64,000 nt of DNA from Castanea sativa (lineage: Eukaryota; Streptophyta; Magnoliopsida; Fagales; Fagaceae), in the NCBI RefSeq assembly GCF_040712315.1, contig NC_134021.1, positions 25,319,501 through 25,383,500 on the forward strand, written 5' to 3'. A program made the position numbers and the translations under genes. The notes under the pieces are model-generated. The model worked only from the letters and a program-made list of their open reading frames with translations, did not search any database and was not told the DNA's origin. Positions 45,510 to 56,136 of the stretch are shown piece by piece; the first letter of the stretch is position 1; every line of letters begins with the position of its first letter.

Positions 45510-46523
45510 GGCTGCGTTTGTTTGGACTGAAAACAGTTTCAGGAAATCATTTTACGCGTTTTCGTCTGTTTGGCAGCCACGGAAAATTCGGTCAACGGAA
45601 AATCGTTTCCAGTTTGACCGGAAAATCAGCCCTTTCTAACGGAAAATCGTTTCCACTTTGATTTTACCTTCAAACCATTTTCGAAAATCACACCTGAAGA
45701 GAGAGAGCTCAGCACACTCCTCACACAGTCCAAAACTCATCTCCAAGCTCACCTCAGCCAAACTCCGGCCAGCCCAGCCAAGCTCCGGCCAGCCCAAACA
45801 CCGCGCAATCTCGCCGTCCGAGCCGTGCCTCGCACCGCCGATCAAGCAAAGATCGATCCAACGCCGCACGATCAAGCAAAGATCAATCCCCACCGCGCGA
45901 TCAAGCAGAGATCGAAGCCTCCACCGCGCGATCTCGCCTTCGCCGTCCATCGCGCGATCGAAGCCTTTGCCGCCGTCGATCGCGCGATCGAAGCCTCCGC
46001 CGCCGTCGATCGCGCGATCGAAGCCTTCGCCGCTCGACGATCGCGCGATCGAAGCCTCCGCCGCCGTCGATCGCGCGATCGGAGCCTTCGCCGCGCGACG
46101 ATCGAGCGATCAAAGCCTCCGCCGCGCGACGATCGCGCGATCGAAGCCTCCGCCGCGCGACGATCGCGCGATCGAAGCCTCCGCCGCCGTCGATCGCACG
46201 ATCTCTCCTCTCTCTCTCTCTTCCTTCTTCTCTCCCAAAGTTGATGATTTTTTTTTTTTTGGCTTTGATTGTTCTGTGTTTATCTGAGAAAAGATTTTTA
46301 TATATTGATTGGAAGCTAAGAAAATGTGAGAAAATGTGAGCAACAAATACAAAATGCATTTTCTATAATATTTTCAAGATGACAACCAAACACCTGGAAA
46401 AAATTTTCAAAGTATTTTTTCAAATGTTACCAAACACCTAAAAATATTTTCTTTTCCCGAAAATGTTTTCAGCTGAAATAATTTTACACCCGGAAACTAT
46501 TTACTGCCGAAACAAACGCAGCC
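45510..46523. mobile_element. PIF/Harbinger-type non-autonomous element (1014 bp) with internal minisatellite
   Basis: The terminal inverted repeats are GGCTGCGTTTGTTTGG and, from the right, GGCTGCGTTTGTTTCGG. The target duplication TAA (45507-45509 and 46524-46526) is the PIF/Harbinger signature. Subterminal GAAAATATTTTC-like words and a CpG-rich centre are shared with 49410-50070. It has no transposase. Insertion into the 3' LTR, confirmed by the uninterrupted 5' LTR, makes it younger than the Tat element. Confidence 0.85.
45948..46206. repeat. CpG-rich 30-bp minisatellite with palindromic core
   Basis: Nine tandem units of about 30 bp carry the palindrome GATCGCGCGATC followed by GAAGCCTCCGCCG. 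Because the period is a multiple of three and stop-poor, it keeps several overlapping Arg-rich frames open on both strands; these are not genes. A looser version of the unit extends left to about 45862. Confidence 0.88.
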
Positions 46524-46554
46524 TAACTGGTGATTTTTTGTCTTCACCACCATC

Positions 46555-48478
46555 TATTTTTTGAATGGGGTCAAGAACAATCGTTGACAATTCAACAGGG
46601 GAAAAGCAACGGCGAGTGAACAGAGGAGATATTGTTATAGAGAAGAGATGGGGGCAGAGCATGAATAGAGGAGATGGTAGTTAGTGATGAACAAATGGGT
46701 TTAATGTTTGTGTGAGATCTGGCTTTGAGTTTTTATGCGTGTTTGTTTCGTACAGTATAACCTTTTGCGTTTTAATTGTAAATGTGGGGATTTTACTCTT
46801 TGAACATTCAGATTTTAAACCATCCATGTTACAAATATGAATATTAAAATCAAGGGTTGTTTCCATTTGAAAGGTAATTAATAGTTCAATTTTTTTCCTT
46901 CTTATTAGCGTGGGTGTTCGTCAACAATGAAAGCCGCTGAACTTAAGACTTGAGTTGAGAGAGAGGGCTAGGCCTAGGAGAGGAGGGCTTTTAGGGACTG
47001 AGGAAGGCAGGTGGATTATAGAGCTAGGGGCGGATCGAAGGTTGGTTTGTCCATTGGAATTGGGCATGGATGAGCCTCGACTGGGCTGGGCTAGCATTGA
47101 TGAAAAAATGACAAAATCAAAACTTCTCCCATCGCATCATTCACCAGTGTAGGATTAAAGATTAGGTCTAGGATTCAAGTAAAATCGACCTTCCATCTCA
47201 TCTCAGGGTGAGCAAAGGAATTCAATACTCCGATCTTACTGGGGATTCAAGCGGAAGACTGGGGCCCTTTACAAAAAGTCTGGGAAACCAGAAACAGAAT
47301 ACCTAGCTTGGTCGTAAGGCAAGCAAGGACAGAACCCCACTTCGACTCACCAAGGAGAAGGTAAGTACTTTTATATTGTTTCTTTTGGAGTGATATAGAT
47401 TAGTGCTTGGACTGGGGGGGCGTCGGCCCACTGGAAAACATTTGCAGATGCGATTATGAATCAAACCAGATCAAAACATTCAATTGTCGACGGATAAACT
47501 TTGCCGACACGTCGACCGCAAATGAAGGATGGCTTCAAGAAAACGTAGATTTGCACAAAGCATAAATGAATTCAAATTTTAGTGGCAAACCAAAAAAAGC
47601 ACAAACCTAACAAAAATCTGCCAAAAAAATTTAATCAATACAACAATCGAACAAAATAGAACTCAAGAGATTGTAAAAATAAATAGGAGATTAGGGAAAA
47701 AGGTAGCCAAACCTTAAACCTTGACTGAGTAATGCAGTAAATAATTTCAGGGAAACCATAATTTAACTTTAAGAGAAATCATCAATAAATCTACACTTTA
47801 TAGTAATTGACAAAACATGAAAGGCAAAAAAAAAACAAAGTGCAAACCTAACAAAAATCTGCCAAACAAATATAAAATCTAACCAATACAATAATAAAAA
47901 ATAAATAAAACACTAATGGGTAGTCAAACCTTGATTGAGAGATTCTTTTTGTGGAAGAACCAATGGGTAGGGAATCAATAATCTGCAATTGGAGAAAAAG
48001 ATGGAAGAGAAAGAGGGAATTAGTTGAGAAGATGGAATATGGTTGTATAAACTACAAAACCCATATATTTTTCAAAGGGATAAAAGAAGAACCCTAGAAA
48101 ATTACATTCAATAGAGGGAAAAAGGATTTGCGAATAGTTTTATACAATTTGAAATGGTAACTGAATAGGGAAAAAAAACCATGCCTACCTTCTGAATTGT
48201 GGGATAGCTTTTGAATGGTCTATTGTTGCAGACAATGAACAAAGTCTTTAAATTTTCACGGTTTTTTTTTTTTTTTTCACTTCCTTTTGGATTTTATTTT
48301 TTCCTCTACTTGTTGGTTTGGAACGGAACATGCAAGCAATAAGACACACAACAAAGAGAGTATCTGAAAGAATACGTTTTTCTATTTTATTTTATTTTAT
48401 AAGTGGGTTTGTGTTTTTATGAATACATTTGATGAAAAGAAGATAGTCCAAATGGTGCAACGTATGCTATTTTGTTAT
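46555..48478. other. right half of the second Helitron-like element, no clear gene
   Basis: Non-coding DNA. Two related stretches share CAAACCTAACAAAAATCTGC (near 47603 and 47844). A CGACG-rich segment lies near 47490-47520. No domain is recognised. Confidence 0.35.
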
Positions 48479-48880
48479 TTTTAAATTGCACACATGTCAA
48501 GATTTTAAGTGGTCTGTTTTCCTACATGGCAGAACCTCCTCAATTGTAAGAAAAGGCTTCTGCTATTATATATGAGACATGCTACGTCCAGAACATTTTT
48601 ACAACATTTTCACAACAAATCATAGGTGGTTAGTTGTTATTGGTTCAAATTTGAACCAAATATTAAGATTACTTTTTTACCCCAACAATAACAACCAGTA
48701 ACAACCCGCCATTTAAGATTTGTTGTAAAAATGTTGTGAAAATGTTGTGGACATATCATTTCTCATTATATATAGTATTACTTTTAAATTGCACATGTGT
48801 CAAGATTTTAAGTGGTCAGTTTTGTTACATGGCAACACCTCCTTAATTGCAGGAAAAAGGCTTCTGCTATTATATATAGT
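48479..48880. repeat. two tandem copies of a Helitron-like terminus
   Basis: About 95-bp copies at 48479-48573 and 48782-48880 share TTAAATTGCACA, GTCAAGATTTTAAGTGGTC and GGCTTCTGCTATTATATAT. They are separated by a foldback MITE inserted at the end of the first. The shared words also occur at the Helitron-like end near 25810-25860. Confidence 0.7.
48574..48764. mobile_element. 191-bp foldback MITE, Mutator-like
   Basis: The two halves are near-complete inverted repeats: GAGACATGCTACGTCCAGAA, and from the right GAGAAATGATATGTCCACAA. They converge on ACAACATTTTCACAACAAAT-type sequence. A perfect 9-bp duplication ATTATATAT (48565-48573 and 48765-48773) flanks it, which fits a Mutator-like element. 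It can fold into one long hairpin. Confidence 0.78.
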
Positions 48881-48887
48881 ATATGAT

Positions 48888-49354
48888 ATTGATGATTGGT
48901 AGGCTAACAAAGACATGCCACTTTTTCCTTATTTGATTGCTAAGTTATTATAACTTATTACACATTCATCTTGTGGATCTTAATGGGATTTTGAATTCAT
49001 AAACTTGCACATTCATCTTGCGGGAAAATAAATGTTTAATGATGACATGAATAGTTGACATTTTATAATTGTTACATCTCATAAAGATCTATAAATTCAA
49101 AAGGATGTAGTTTCTCTTTGTTATATTACTAACAACATAAATATTAGGCCTTCTGAAATCTGAATCCTTATTTAGACAAATCCATAGCTATAAATATAAA
49201 TAAATAAAAACCAATGTCTCGATAATTAGTAATCATCTACCAAATCAAAATTTACCAATATGAAAATACTTCACAAACAAAAGACAAATTTATATAAGCA
49301 ATTGTTGCTCAACATTAATGCTTATTATGTGGACCAATTATGAAAACAACTTTA
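48888..49354. other. AT-rich intergenic DNA
   Basis: No gene, repeat family or regulatory element recognised. Confidence 0.5.
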
Positions 49355-49838
49355 GAGCACTAGCATCTGGGTTTCTAACCTAGTCTCTATTTTACCATCT
49401 AGAAAGTTAGGCTGTGTTTGGTTGGATGTAAAATGTTTTCCAAGTGTAAAATATTTTCAGGTGAAAATATTTTTTGGAAAGGAAAATATTTTTAGGTGTT
49501 TGGTGGTATTTTAAAAAATACTTTGGAAAATATTTTTTAGTGTTTGGTTGTGTTCTTGAAAATACCATAGAAAATACATTTTCTACTTGTTGCTCACATT
49601 TTCTCAGCATCCAAACAAATATATATATCATCATTTCTTAGCAGAGTTACATAAAGAAACAAAACCCAAAAAAAAAAAAAAAAAAATCATCAAATTCGGT
49701 CAAGTTGAGAGAAGAAGGAAGAGAGAGAGGCGAGATCTCAGGCGAAGGCACGACCCCGCGATCTCAGGCAGAGGCGAGATCGCGCGATCGGGGGTGACTG
49801 GGTTCGACGAGACCAGTGCTTCTGGTGCGATCTCCTTG

Positions 49839-49883
<45 letters not shown>

Positions 49884-50833
49884 ATTTTCCTGGGGTGGAA
49901 ATTATTTGAAGGTAAAATAAAAGTTGAAATGATTTTACGGCTGAGGCAGGGTATTTTACAGTCAACGCGGAAAATGAATTCCGTTTGATTCAATTTTCTG
50001 TTGCTACCAAACACAAGGGCCAGTGTAAAATGATTTCCTGAAATCATTTGAAGGCAAAACAAACACAGCCTTACTTTATCTATTATACCAACTCATTTTA
50101 CAATACATCATACATCCCAGTTTCTATTCTTTAATCACTTCATTTAAATATGCAATTTTTATTCTTTATTTACCATTTCTTTATTTTTATTTATTCTTTC
50201 TCTCTCATTCTTTCTGTACAAGAAAGACCACAAATCTACTGACACCACCACCACCACCAGCCCACCACCGCTACACTACACACCTAACACCATCACCACC
50301 AACAACCCACAAAAATCGACAATCCACCATCAACATTCAACACCAAAAAAGAAAAAAAAAAAAAAAACAGCAACCCACGATCTTCACCACTGTGAGCTAA
50401 ACCCAAACTCATGGCAAGCTAAACCTAGACCCACAGCAAGCAAACCCAGATCCATGACGGCAAACCCACGACCTACGGCAAGCAAACCCATTAACAAACG
50501 AACGGTGAGCAAACACAGCAAATCCACAACGAACAAATGGCTAGCACACCCACAGCAAGCCCACACCATCCAAATCACAAGACTCGATCTACAGCCCCTC
50601 TGACCCACTGCCAAAAAATCTAGCAAACAACGAGTGAGAGAGAAGAAAAGAAGAAAGAAAAGAATAGAGTCAGAAACAGAGAAAGAGGAGTGAGAGAGAA
50701 GAAGAGAGAATAGTCAGAGATGGAGAGTGAGGTTGAGAAAAGAAGAAGAGAAAAGGGAGAGTCTCAGAGAGTGAAAAGCAACAGAGGAAAGAGAAAATAA
50801 TATTATTTTACTCATAATACTTGCTATAGTAAT
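49355..50833. mobile_element. Harbinger-like element of the GAGCATTC family, interrupted
   Basis: The left end TTA|GAGCACTAGCATC and the right end GTAATGCTC resemble the ends of the element at 52153-53153. The internal sequence (TTTACCATCT...AAGTTACTTTATC) also matches that element. It is interrupted by the insertion at 49410-50070. The right target duplication is obscured by the next element. Confidence 0.45.
49410..50070. mobile_element. PIF/Harbinger-type non-autonomous element (661 bp)
   Basis: The inverted termini are GGCTGTGTTTGGTTGG and, from the right, GGCTGTGTTTGTTTTGC, with target duplication TTA (49407-49409 and 50071-50073). It belongs to the same family as 45510-46523, including the subterminal AAAATATTTTC words and a single GATCGCGCGATCG core. 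A CT microsatellite (about 49843-49879) lies inside. Confidence 0.85.
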
Positions 50834-52031
50834 GCTCGGTTTGTTTTGCTGGAAAACTTTCTGTAAAGATAGTTTTTCACATTTTTCAGTGTTTGGTAAC
50901 ACAAAAAAAAATTGGTCAATGGAAAACTATCTTTAGTCAATGGAAAATCCTAATAAAAATAAGGCTTGTTTTTTATAGGTTGTTTTCCAAAAAAAAAAAA
51001 ATTTGGAAAACAATCTCTCTCTCACGGTACGCTCTCTCACTCTTTCTCTCTTCCTTTTTCTTTTTCTTTCCTCACACCCTCACTGTCACTAACTCTGGTC
51101 TCTCCTCTTCCATAGATCTCTCTCTCTCTCCATATTTTTCTTCCCCTTTATAACACAGTTCTTTGATTAGATTTTTTTTCCCTCATTGCTCAGTAATTAT
51201 TTCATTCCTCTCTACCAACTTGCAAAAGAGAACATATTTGCAATAGTAATTATTTCATTCCTCTTTACCAAAATCTCAATTCTTTACTTTGAATTTCAAA
51301 CTAATTTTATTTTTTATCTAAGAAATTTTTGGTTTGATGGATTCTAGGTAGAAGTTTTTTTTTGCACATAAAAGTACTAAAAAAAATAAAAAGAAAAGGA
51401 AGAAAGAATGAATAAATGAAGTAAAAGACGAAAATTTTAAACATAGTGCCTATATGGCTCTAAATTGCTTTTACGTAGGATAATCTTTTTTGTTGATAGA
51501 TGCATTATGTAGATATTATGTAGTGATGATATATTATGTAGATACATTATATAAATACATAATTTTGAGTAATATTAAAGACTTGTGGTTGACCATAGTA
51601 GACAATTAGTGTACCAATAAAAAGAGTAGACAATTAAAAGTTATTGTTATTTGTACTTATTAAAGATGTGTGTGTGTGGACGTTCCTGTCCATATATGTG
51701 AGCAAGATGAGTGGTAGAGATCATGAAAATTTGACAACTAATTTTGATTGTATCTATTGTCAAAATTTTAGTATGAACCCCAAATTCATTCTTTGTTTTT
51801 TATTATTATTTATATTGATTACATTAGTTGGTTTACATAATACACATGTTTTAAATTACAAAAGAAATATAAAAAATAAAAATAAAAATTTGCATACTAA
51901 ACACCAGAAAACATTCTCAAGCTTATTTTCAAGGTCGTTACCAAACGCTGAAAATTGATATAGTTTTCTAGAAAATGCTATTTGGAAAATGAACCATTTT
52001 CCAGAAAACGTTGATGTTGAAACAAACAGAG
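50834..52031. mobile_element. MITE-like element related to the GGCTGTGTTTG family
   Basis: The inward-reading ends GGTTTGTTTTGCTGGAAAA and CTCTGTTTGTTTCAAC resemble the Harbinger-type elements nearby. Both ends carry GGAAAAC/GTTTTCC subterminal words. The exact boundaries and the target duplication are unclear because it abuts another element. Confidence 0.4.
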
Positions 52032-52152
52032 CTTATGTTCTAAAATATCCATACTTACTGTAGCTAGGATGTAAAAAAAAAACGTTTACATACTCGAATG
52101 TGAGGGGTTTTTTAAGGCTCTAGTTGGTAAAATAGCAACTGGGGGTTGTTTA

Positions 52153-53153
52153 GAGCATTCACATCCGGAATTTACAAAATATTCTATTTTACTATCTCAA
52201 AAGTTACTTTATCATTTATACAATACTATTTTTCAACACACCTAACATCCCAACTTTTATTTTACCATTTTACACATTAAAATAATATAAAATAAAATAA
52301 AAATATTCTCACTTCTCTCTCATAGAAACCACACTCATTCAATCACAAGCAAACCCACTAATAACCACAACTCACAGCAACCCACAGATCTTCAGCAAAC
52401 CCACTGATCAACCACAACTCACAGCAACCCATGGATCTCCACCGCTGCACGAACCCCATCAGAACCACCATGCACGAACCCTAGGCCGATCGCTGTGAGA
52501 CCCATTAACCACCATGAGAGAGACCCATCAACCATGCACCATCCACGCTGACCACCAAAATAAAAACCTACTCACCTCTGTCGTGAGTCTGTGACCCACC
52601 TCGTTAGAATCCACGCCGTGAGTCCGTGACCTAGCTTGCCACGCACGACCTCGCTAAGACCCACCTCCACGCCACCAAACCCACAACCCACGCCCATGCC
52701 GGAGCCCAAGCCAGATAATACCCACCACCGAAACCCTCAATCACCCATCCCCACCACATCAAATCCATCTGCCACCACATCAAACCCTTGATTTAAGGAA
52801 AAATAGAGAGAAAAAAAAATGAAAGGGAAGATCAGAGGGATGAGAGAGGGGGAGGGATTGAATGAGTGAACTGAAAAAGAAAAAAAAAAAAGAAAAAAAG
52901 AGAGGAGATGAGAGTGTGACCTGTGAGAGAGAGAGAGAGAGAAACTGATAAAGTTTGAATAAAATATTAGTATTTTTTATATAAAAAAAAAAAAAAAAAA
53001 TTACAGTGCAATTCCTTTAGAATTGCACTGTAGCACAATTGCAAATTCTTTTACAATACTTGGTTTTTACAAGTCTGGATGTGTGAGGAATTTTGGGCTT
53101 TAATACTACATGTTCCCTATATATGGCATATAGCATTCCCAACATGAATGCTC
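52153..53153. mobile_element. PIF/Harbinger-like element (1001 bp), GAGCATTC family
   Basis: The ends are GAGCATTCACATCC and, from the right, GAGCATTCATGTTGG. Both are flanked by TTA (52150-52152 and 53154-53156). The inside is a CCACC/CACCA-rich segment followed by an A/G-rich segment. There is no transposase. Confidence 0.72.
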
Positions 53154-53196
53154 TTACACTCCAATGCTAATGCTCTTAGCACAGTTTACTTACTCA

Positions 53197-53296
53197 TCCC
53201 GCCATTTGCAGGGGAAAATATGGTAAGCCCAAAAGTAAATGGACCTCGAAATTGGTCCAAACCCCAAAGTCCAGTTTACACATCCCGCCATTTGCA
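53197..53296. promoter_or_regulatory. two E2F-like sites upstream of the POLYCHOME-like gene
   Basis: CATCCCGCCATTTGCA occurs twice (about 53195-53210 and 53281-53296). On the minus strand each reads AAATGGCGGGA, close to the E2F-DP consensus TTTGGCGGGA. They lie about 180-275 bp upstream of the putative 5'-UTR intron of a cell-cycle gene, where E2F control would be expected. Binding is inferred. Confidence 0.45.
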
Positions 53297-53472
53297 CAAA
53301 TTTGAAAATTGAATTTTCAGAAAAAAAAAAAAAAAAAAAAGGGTTTGGTTTTCTACAATATTAATACCGCCCATTATTTCATTCGAAAAAATTGCCAATT
53401 TCGAGTCTCCTCCATTGAGAGCTTCTTGCTCTTTTTCATTGCCTATTCATCAAGAACAGACCTAAACCCCAG

Positions 53473-53578
53473 GTGAGAAAATGACCCAATAACTATAAGC
53501 CTTTCATTTCCTTGAAACACAGACTCTGTACCTCTCTTTTTGATCTAATTCTAACTCATTTTTCGGTTTTTGTTTCAG
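53473..53578 (+). other. probable 5'-UTR intron of the POLYCHOME-like gene
   Basis: CCCCAG|GTGAGAAAA at 53473 and TTTTTGTTTCAG at 53578 are strong plant splice sites bracketing 106 AT-rich bases. Removing them leaves a short leader before the ATG at 53599. Confidence 0.5.
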
Positions 53579-53598
53579 TTGAAACCATTATATTTACA

Positions 53599-56136
53599 AT
53601 GCCTGAATCAAGGGATAGATTGGTGAGGCCTGTCGACCATGCTGCCATTTTCGCTCGCCGCAGAACCCCCGGTACTGGACTTGTTATTGACGACCCAGAA
53701 GTGGGTCCGAACTTGTTCGGATCCCCGGCCCCGGTCAGGAGAGTGGCGACACCGGCAACACGTGGACGGTTCATTGGAGGAAGGGGAGGCTTTGGAACTC
53801 CAAGACATCATGTGCGTGGCCGGAATCTGTACAGAACTCCGGCTTCGGGTCAGGAGAATAATCCAAGAACTGTGCAACGGAGTTCGGGCCGGGGCAGACC
53901 CACGAGCAGTGTGCTACCTTCTTGGTACCCACGAACTCCTCTTCGTGATATCACTGCGGTCGTGAGGGTAATTTTTGATTCTCTGCTCTTCAAGCTTGTT
54001 TTTATATATGAGTTTGTTATTATATAAAGGGCATTTTCTGTGCTTTTCTTTAATTTTGCTTTGGTGCCAAGAGTTTGAGTTCAATTGGATTTAGTTCTTT
54101 AATAACATACCACAATTCTTAAATTGTTATGATAACTCTTTTTCAAGAGAGACAAGAGGTGTTAATATGTATTCACAACTCTTTATTTGATAATGATTTT
54201 GAGTTGGATTTAGTGCTAAAAGACTTTGTTTCCTTATTAGGTACAAGCCATTCGTGTGTTTGTTAGGTAATTCTATAGTGCTTTCAATCTTGATTGGTAG
54301 TGTTCTTTGACTGCTAAACAATTGGTGTTTTGAAGTTCAGTTGATATGGTCTTGCTCTTTTTGTTTCTTTTATAACAATTGGTGTTTTGAAGTTCAGTTG
54401 ATATGGTCTTGCTCTTTTTGTTTCTTTTCTAAACAATTGGTGTTTTGAAGTTCAGTTGATATGGTCTTGCTCTTTTTGTTTCTTTTCTAATTTTTTTAAT
54501 TTTTTTAATTTTTTTTTCCCGCATATGTAAATGATTCATCTTTTTCCCTAATACCCTAATTCATGTGTTTATTTTTATTTTTAAAATCTTGCTACTTCAT
54601 TCCTATTATGTGATTCATTCCCACTTCCCCTCTCAATAAAATCCAACCTTTTCGCTGAGTATGAATGACTGAATGTTTCCCAACTATCAGATTAGTTACA
54701 TTCATTGTGCCTTAGAAGCCACGTAGAAAGCAAGTAGTTTTTGGAGCCTTCTAATAGCAAAAGCAGACCCCTATAGATCATTACATCAGGCCACTTGGGC
54801 TAAAGTTTTTTCTTTCCCAATAAGCATACTTCTTTATCTGTCACCATTATGAGCACACCTGGAAGTTTCATAAACTGAAAACAGCTGTGGTTTTGTTGTG
54901 AACAGGCAACTGAAAGAACCATTTAGAAATGGAATATCTCCTGTCCCTGCATTGAAAACAGCTTCCTCTCCATCTTCCTTTGTTAGTCTTGGTAGCCTCA
55001 ACAATTGTTAGAGTATGCCAGCATTATCGGAGCAAAAATATTTTTGATTAACTTAGCTGCAGCCTTTGTTATGATTTCTTTTTGCACATTCTGCCATGCT
55101 ATCTAAATGGAACCAAGCAGGTAGGGTGCATTGTGCAGAATTGAAGAGGGGTTGAATTTTATGTGCTGATCAAATGTGCTAGAGGGATTTTTTTTTCCTG
55201 TGGGTCCAAATTGATTATAGGGTGCTGATCAAATGTGCTGGAGGGATTTTATATATTAGGCACAGATTGTCTTTATAATCCAGTCCTTTAGAGACGGATA
55301 AAGTATGTGGTATTTTCTTATTGTAAGTGAGGATCCAAGCCAAACTATTCTACAGTGCTGTTTCTTTTGCACAGAAACAGAAAGGTGTTCAATTTGTATG
55401 CCTCTTGAGTTGTTGCTTAACTGGGAGGGCATTGTTCAGAGCTTCCAAATGAAGATAATACATTTGTAGGGTATCTTAAGCTTTCCCTACTAAGAATTCT
55501 CCTGTTTGTCTGTGAGGCCAAACCAACTTGTTGATTTAGTTGTACTGGAGAGGGTGAGATTTAATATCTGTAATGCTCTATGATTGTCATATACATGAAA
55601 TATCTTGAAGGGCTGTTTGCCTTTTTATTTTGTTGGGATGTTCAAATTTTATTTTTCATAGTCTAGATTGTTATGTTATCATGATTCTTGAGTTTCAAAT
55701 AAATTTTATATTTATGCTGATTGTAAGTGGGTTGCATTTCTCGTGTTAGGCAATTGAAAGGACAAGAGCTCGATTGGGAGATGTTGAAGGCCAACAATTT
55801 GAGAGTCCTGTACCTGAGGGCCAAAGGGTTCTTGACCCTTCTGTAACTCAGTCTAGTGCTCAACTCAAGCACAATATATCTATGGTCTCTCCAAGTCTAG
55901 ATGTTGGTGTCAAGCCTCGTACACCTGCTGTTGGTAAAGTGCCAAAGATTCTGCTCGGAATCACTAATCAGAATGCTGGAGAATCAGAGTTTCTCACACC
56001 TCAGAAAAAACTTTTGAACTCGATTGATACTGTTGAGAAAGTGGTGATGGAGGAACTGCAGAAGCTAAAGAGAACCCCAAGTGCTAAGAAGGCAGAGAGA
56101 GAAAAGAGAATTCGTACTTTGATGTCTATGCGTTGA
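53599..56136 (+). CDS. PYM: POLYCHOME/UVI4/OSD1-like APC/C inhibitor, two exons
   Basis: Exon 1 is 53599-53967 and exon 2 is 55750-56136, joined in phase 0 (AGG|GTAATT ... GTGTTAG|GCA). They give 251 residues, about the family length of 240-250. In Arabidopsis, UVI4 (POLYCHOME) and OSD1/GIG1 inhibit the anaphase-promoting complex and control endoreduplication and meiotic divisions. Visible features: N-terminal [18 protein letters not shown]; a GxEN box (GQEN, residues 84-87); a conserved block [16 protein letters not shown] with a D-box-like RTPL (112-115), completed across the splice by [10 protein letters not shown]; and the C-terminal Met-Arg tail (LMSMR) used to contact APC/C. No stop or frameshift is present. 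The start is chosen because MPE-RDR is the family start; the region upstream reads through the UTR intron. The UVI4 versus OSD1 branch is not resolved. Confidence 0.9.
54317..54490 (+). repeat. three tandem 57-58-bp copies in the POLYCHOME-like intron
   Basis: ACAATTGGTGTTTTGAAGTT, followed by CAGTTGATATGGTCTTGCTC and a TTTTTGTTTCTTTT tail, repeats at 54318, 54375 and 54433 with almost no differences. This points to recent local duplication in the 1.78-kb intron (53968-55749), which otherwise holds no gene. Confidence 0.9.

Larger units (their letters stand above)
34279..46549 (+). mobile_element. complete but defective Ty3/gypsy Tat-type LTR retrotransposon with nested insertions
   Basis: The LTRs begin TGAAGAGGG and end TTCATCA or TTCACCA. 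The net LTR length is 581 bp on both sides after removing nested insertions. The target duplication is CCATT (34274-34278) versus CCATC (46550-46554). Between them lie a primer site, gag, protease, RT with RNase H, a second (archaeal-type) RNase H, integrase without a chromodomain, a 44-bp tandem array, an antisense spliced gene and a polypurine tract. The double RNase H and the extra antisense gene mark the Tat lineage. Every domain carries stops or frameshifts. By eye the two LTRs differ at roughly two dozen positions, so insertion was not very recent. Confidence 0.88.
44952..46549 (+). mobile_element. 3' LTR of the Tat element, split by a Harbinger-type element
   Basis: The LTR runs 44952-45509, is interrupted by a 1014-bp element, and resumes at 46527-46549. 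The net length is 581 bp, identical to the net length of the 5' LTR. The TATA box CTACTATAAATACCCC is near 45316-45331. Confidence 0.87.
31441..48886 (-). mobile_element. second Helitron-like element, interrupted by a Tat retrotransposon
   Basis: The minus-strand 3' end is CTAA followed by T (CTAA at 31444-31441), with a perfect 6-bp hairpin CCGCGC-ATT-GCGCGG (31453-31467) ending 8 bases before CTAA. The 5' end is proposed at 48886: TC, then ATATACTATATATAATAGCA, with A outside, so the insertion site would be A|T. Removing the 12.3-kb Tat element (34279-46549) leaves roughly 5 kb of DNA without helicase. The pairing of these two ends is inference. Confidence 0.42.

Noticed and set aside
45658..46359. 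Three long Arg/Ser-rich overlapping reading frames on both strands
   Set aside because: They are produced by a stop-poor 30-bp minisatellite whose period is a multiple of three, inside a Harbinger-type element; not genes.
34279..46549. Possibility that the Tat element is an active autonomous retrotransposon
   Set aside because: Gag, protease, RT, both RNase H domains and integrase carry stops or frameshifts, and both LTRs hold insertions.
50834..52031. Clean Harbinger element with a 3-bp target duplication
   Set aside because: The termini look related, but flanking trinucleotides do not match (AAT or TAA versus TTA), so only a low-confidence MITE-like call is made.
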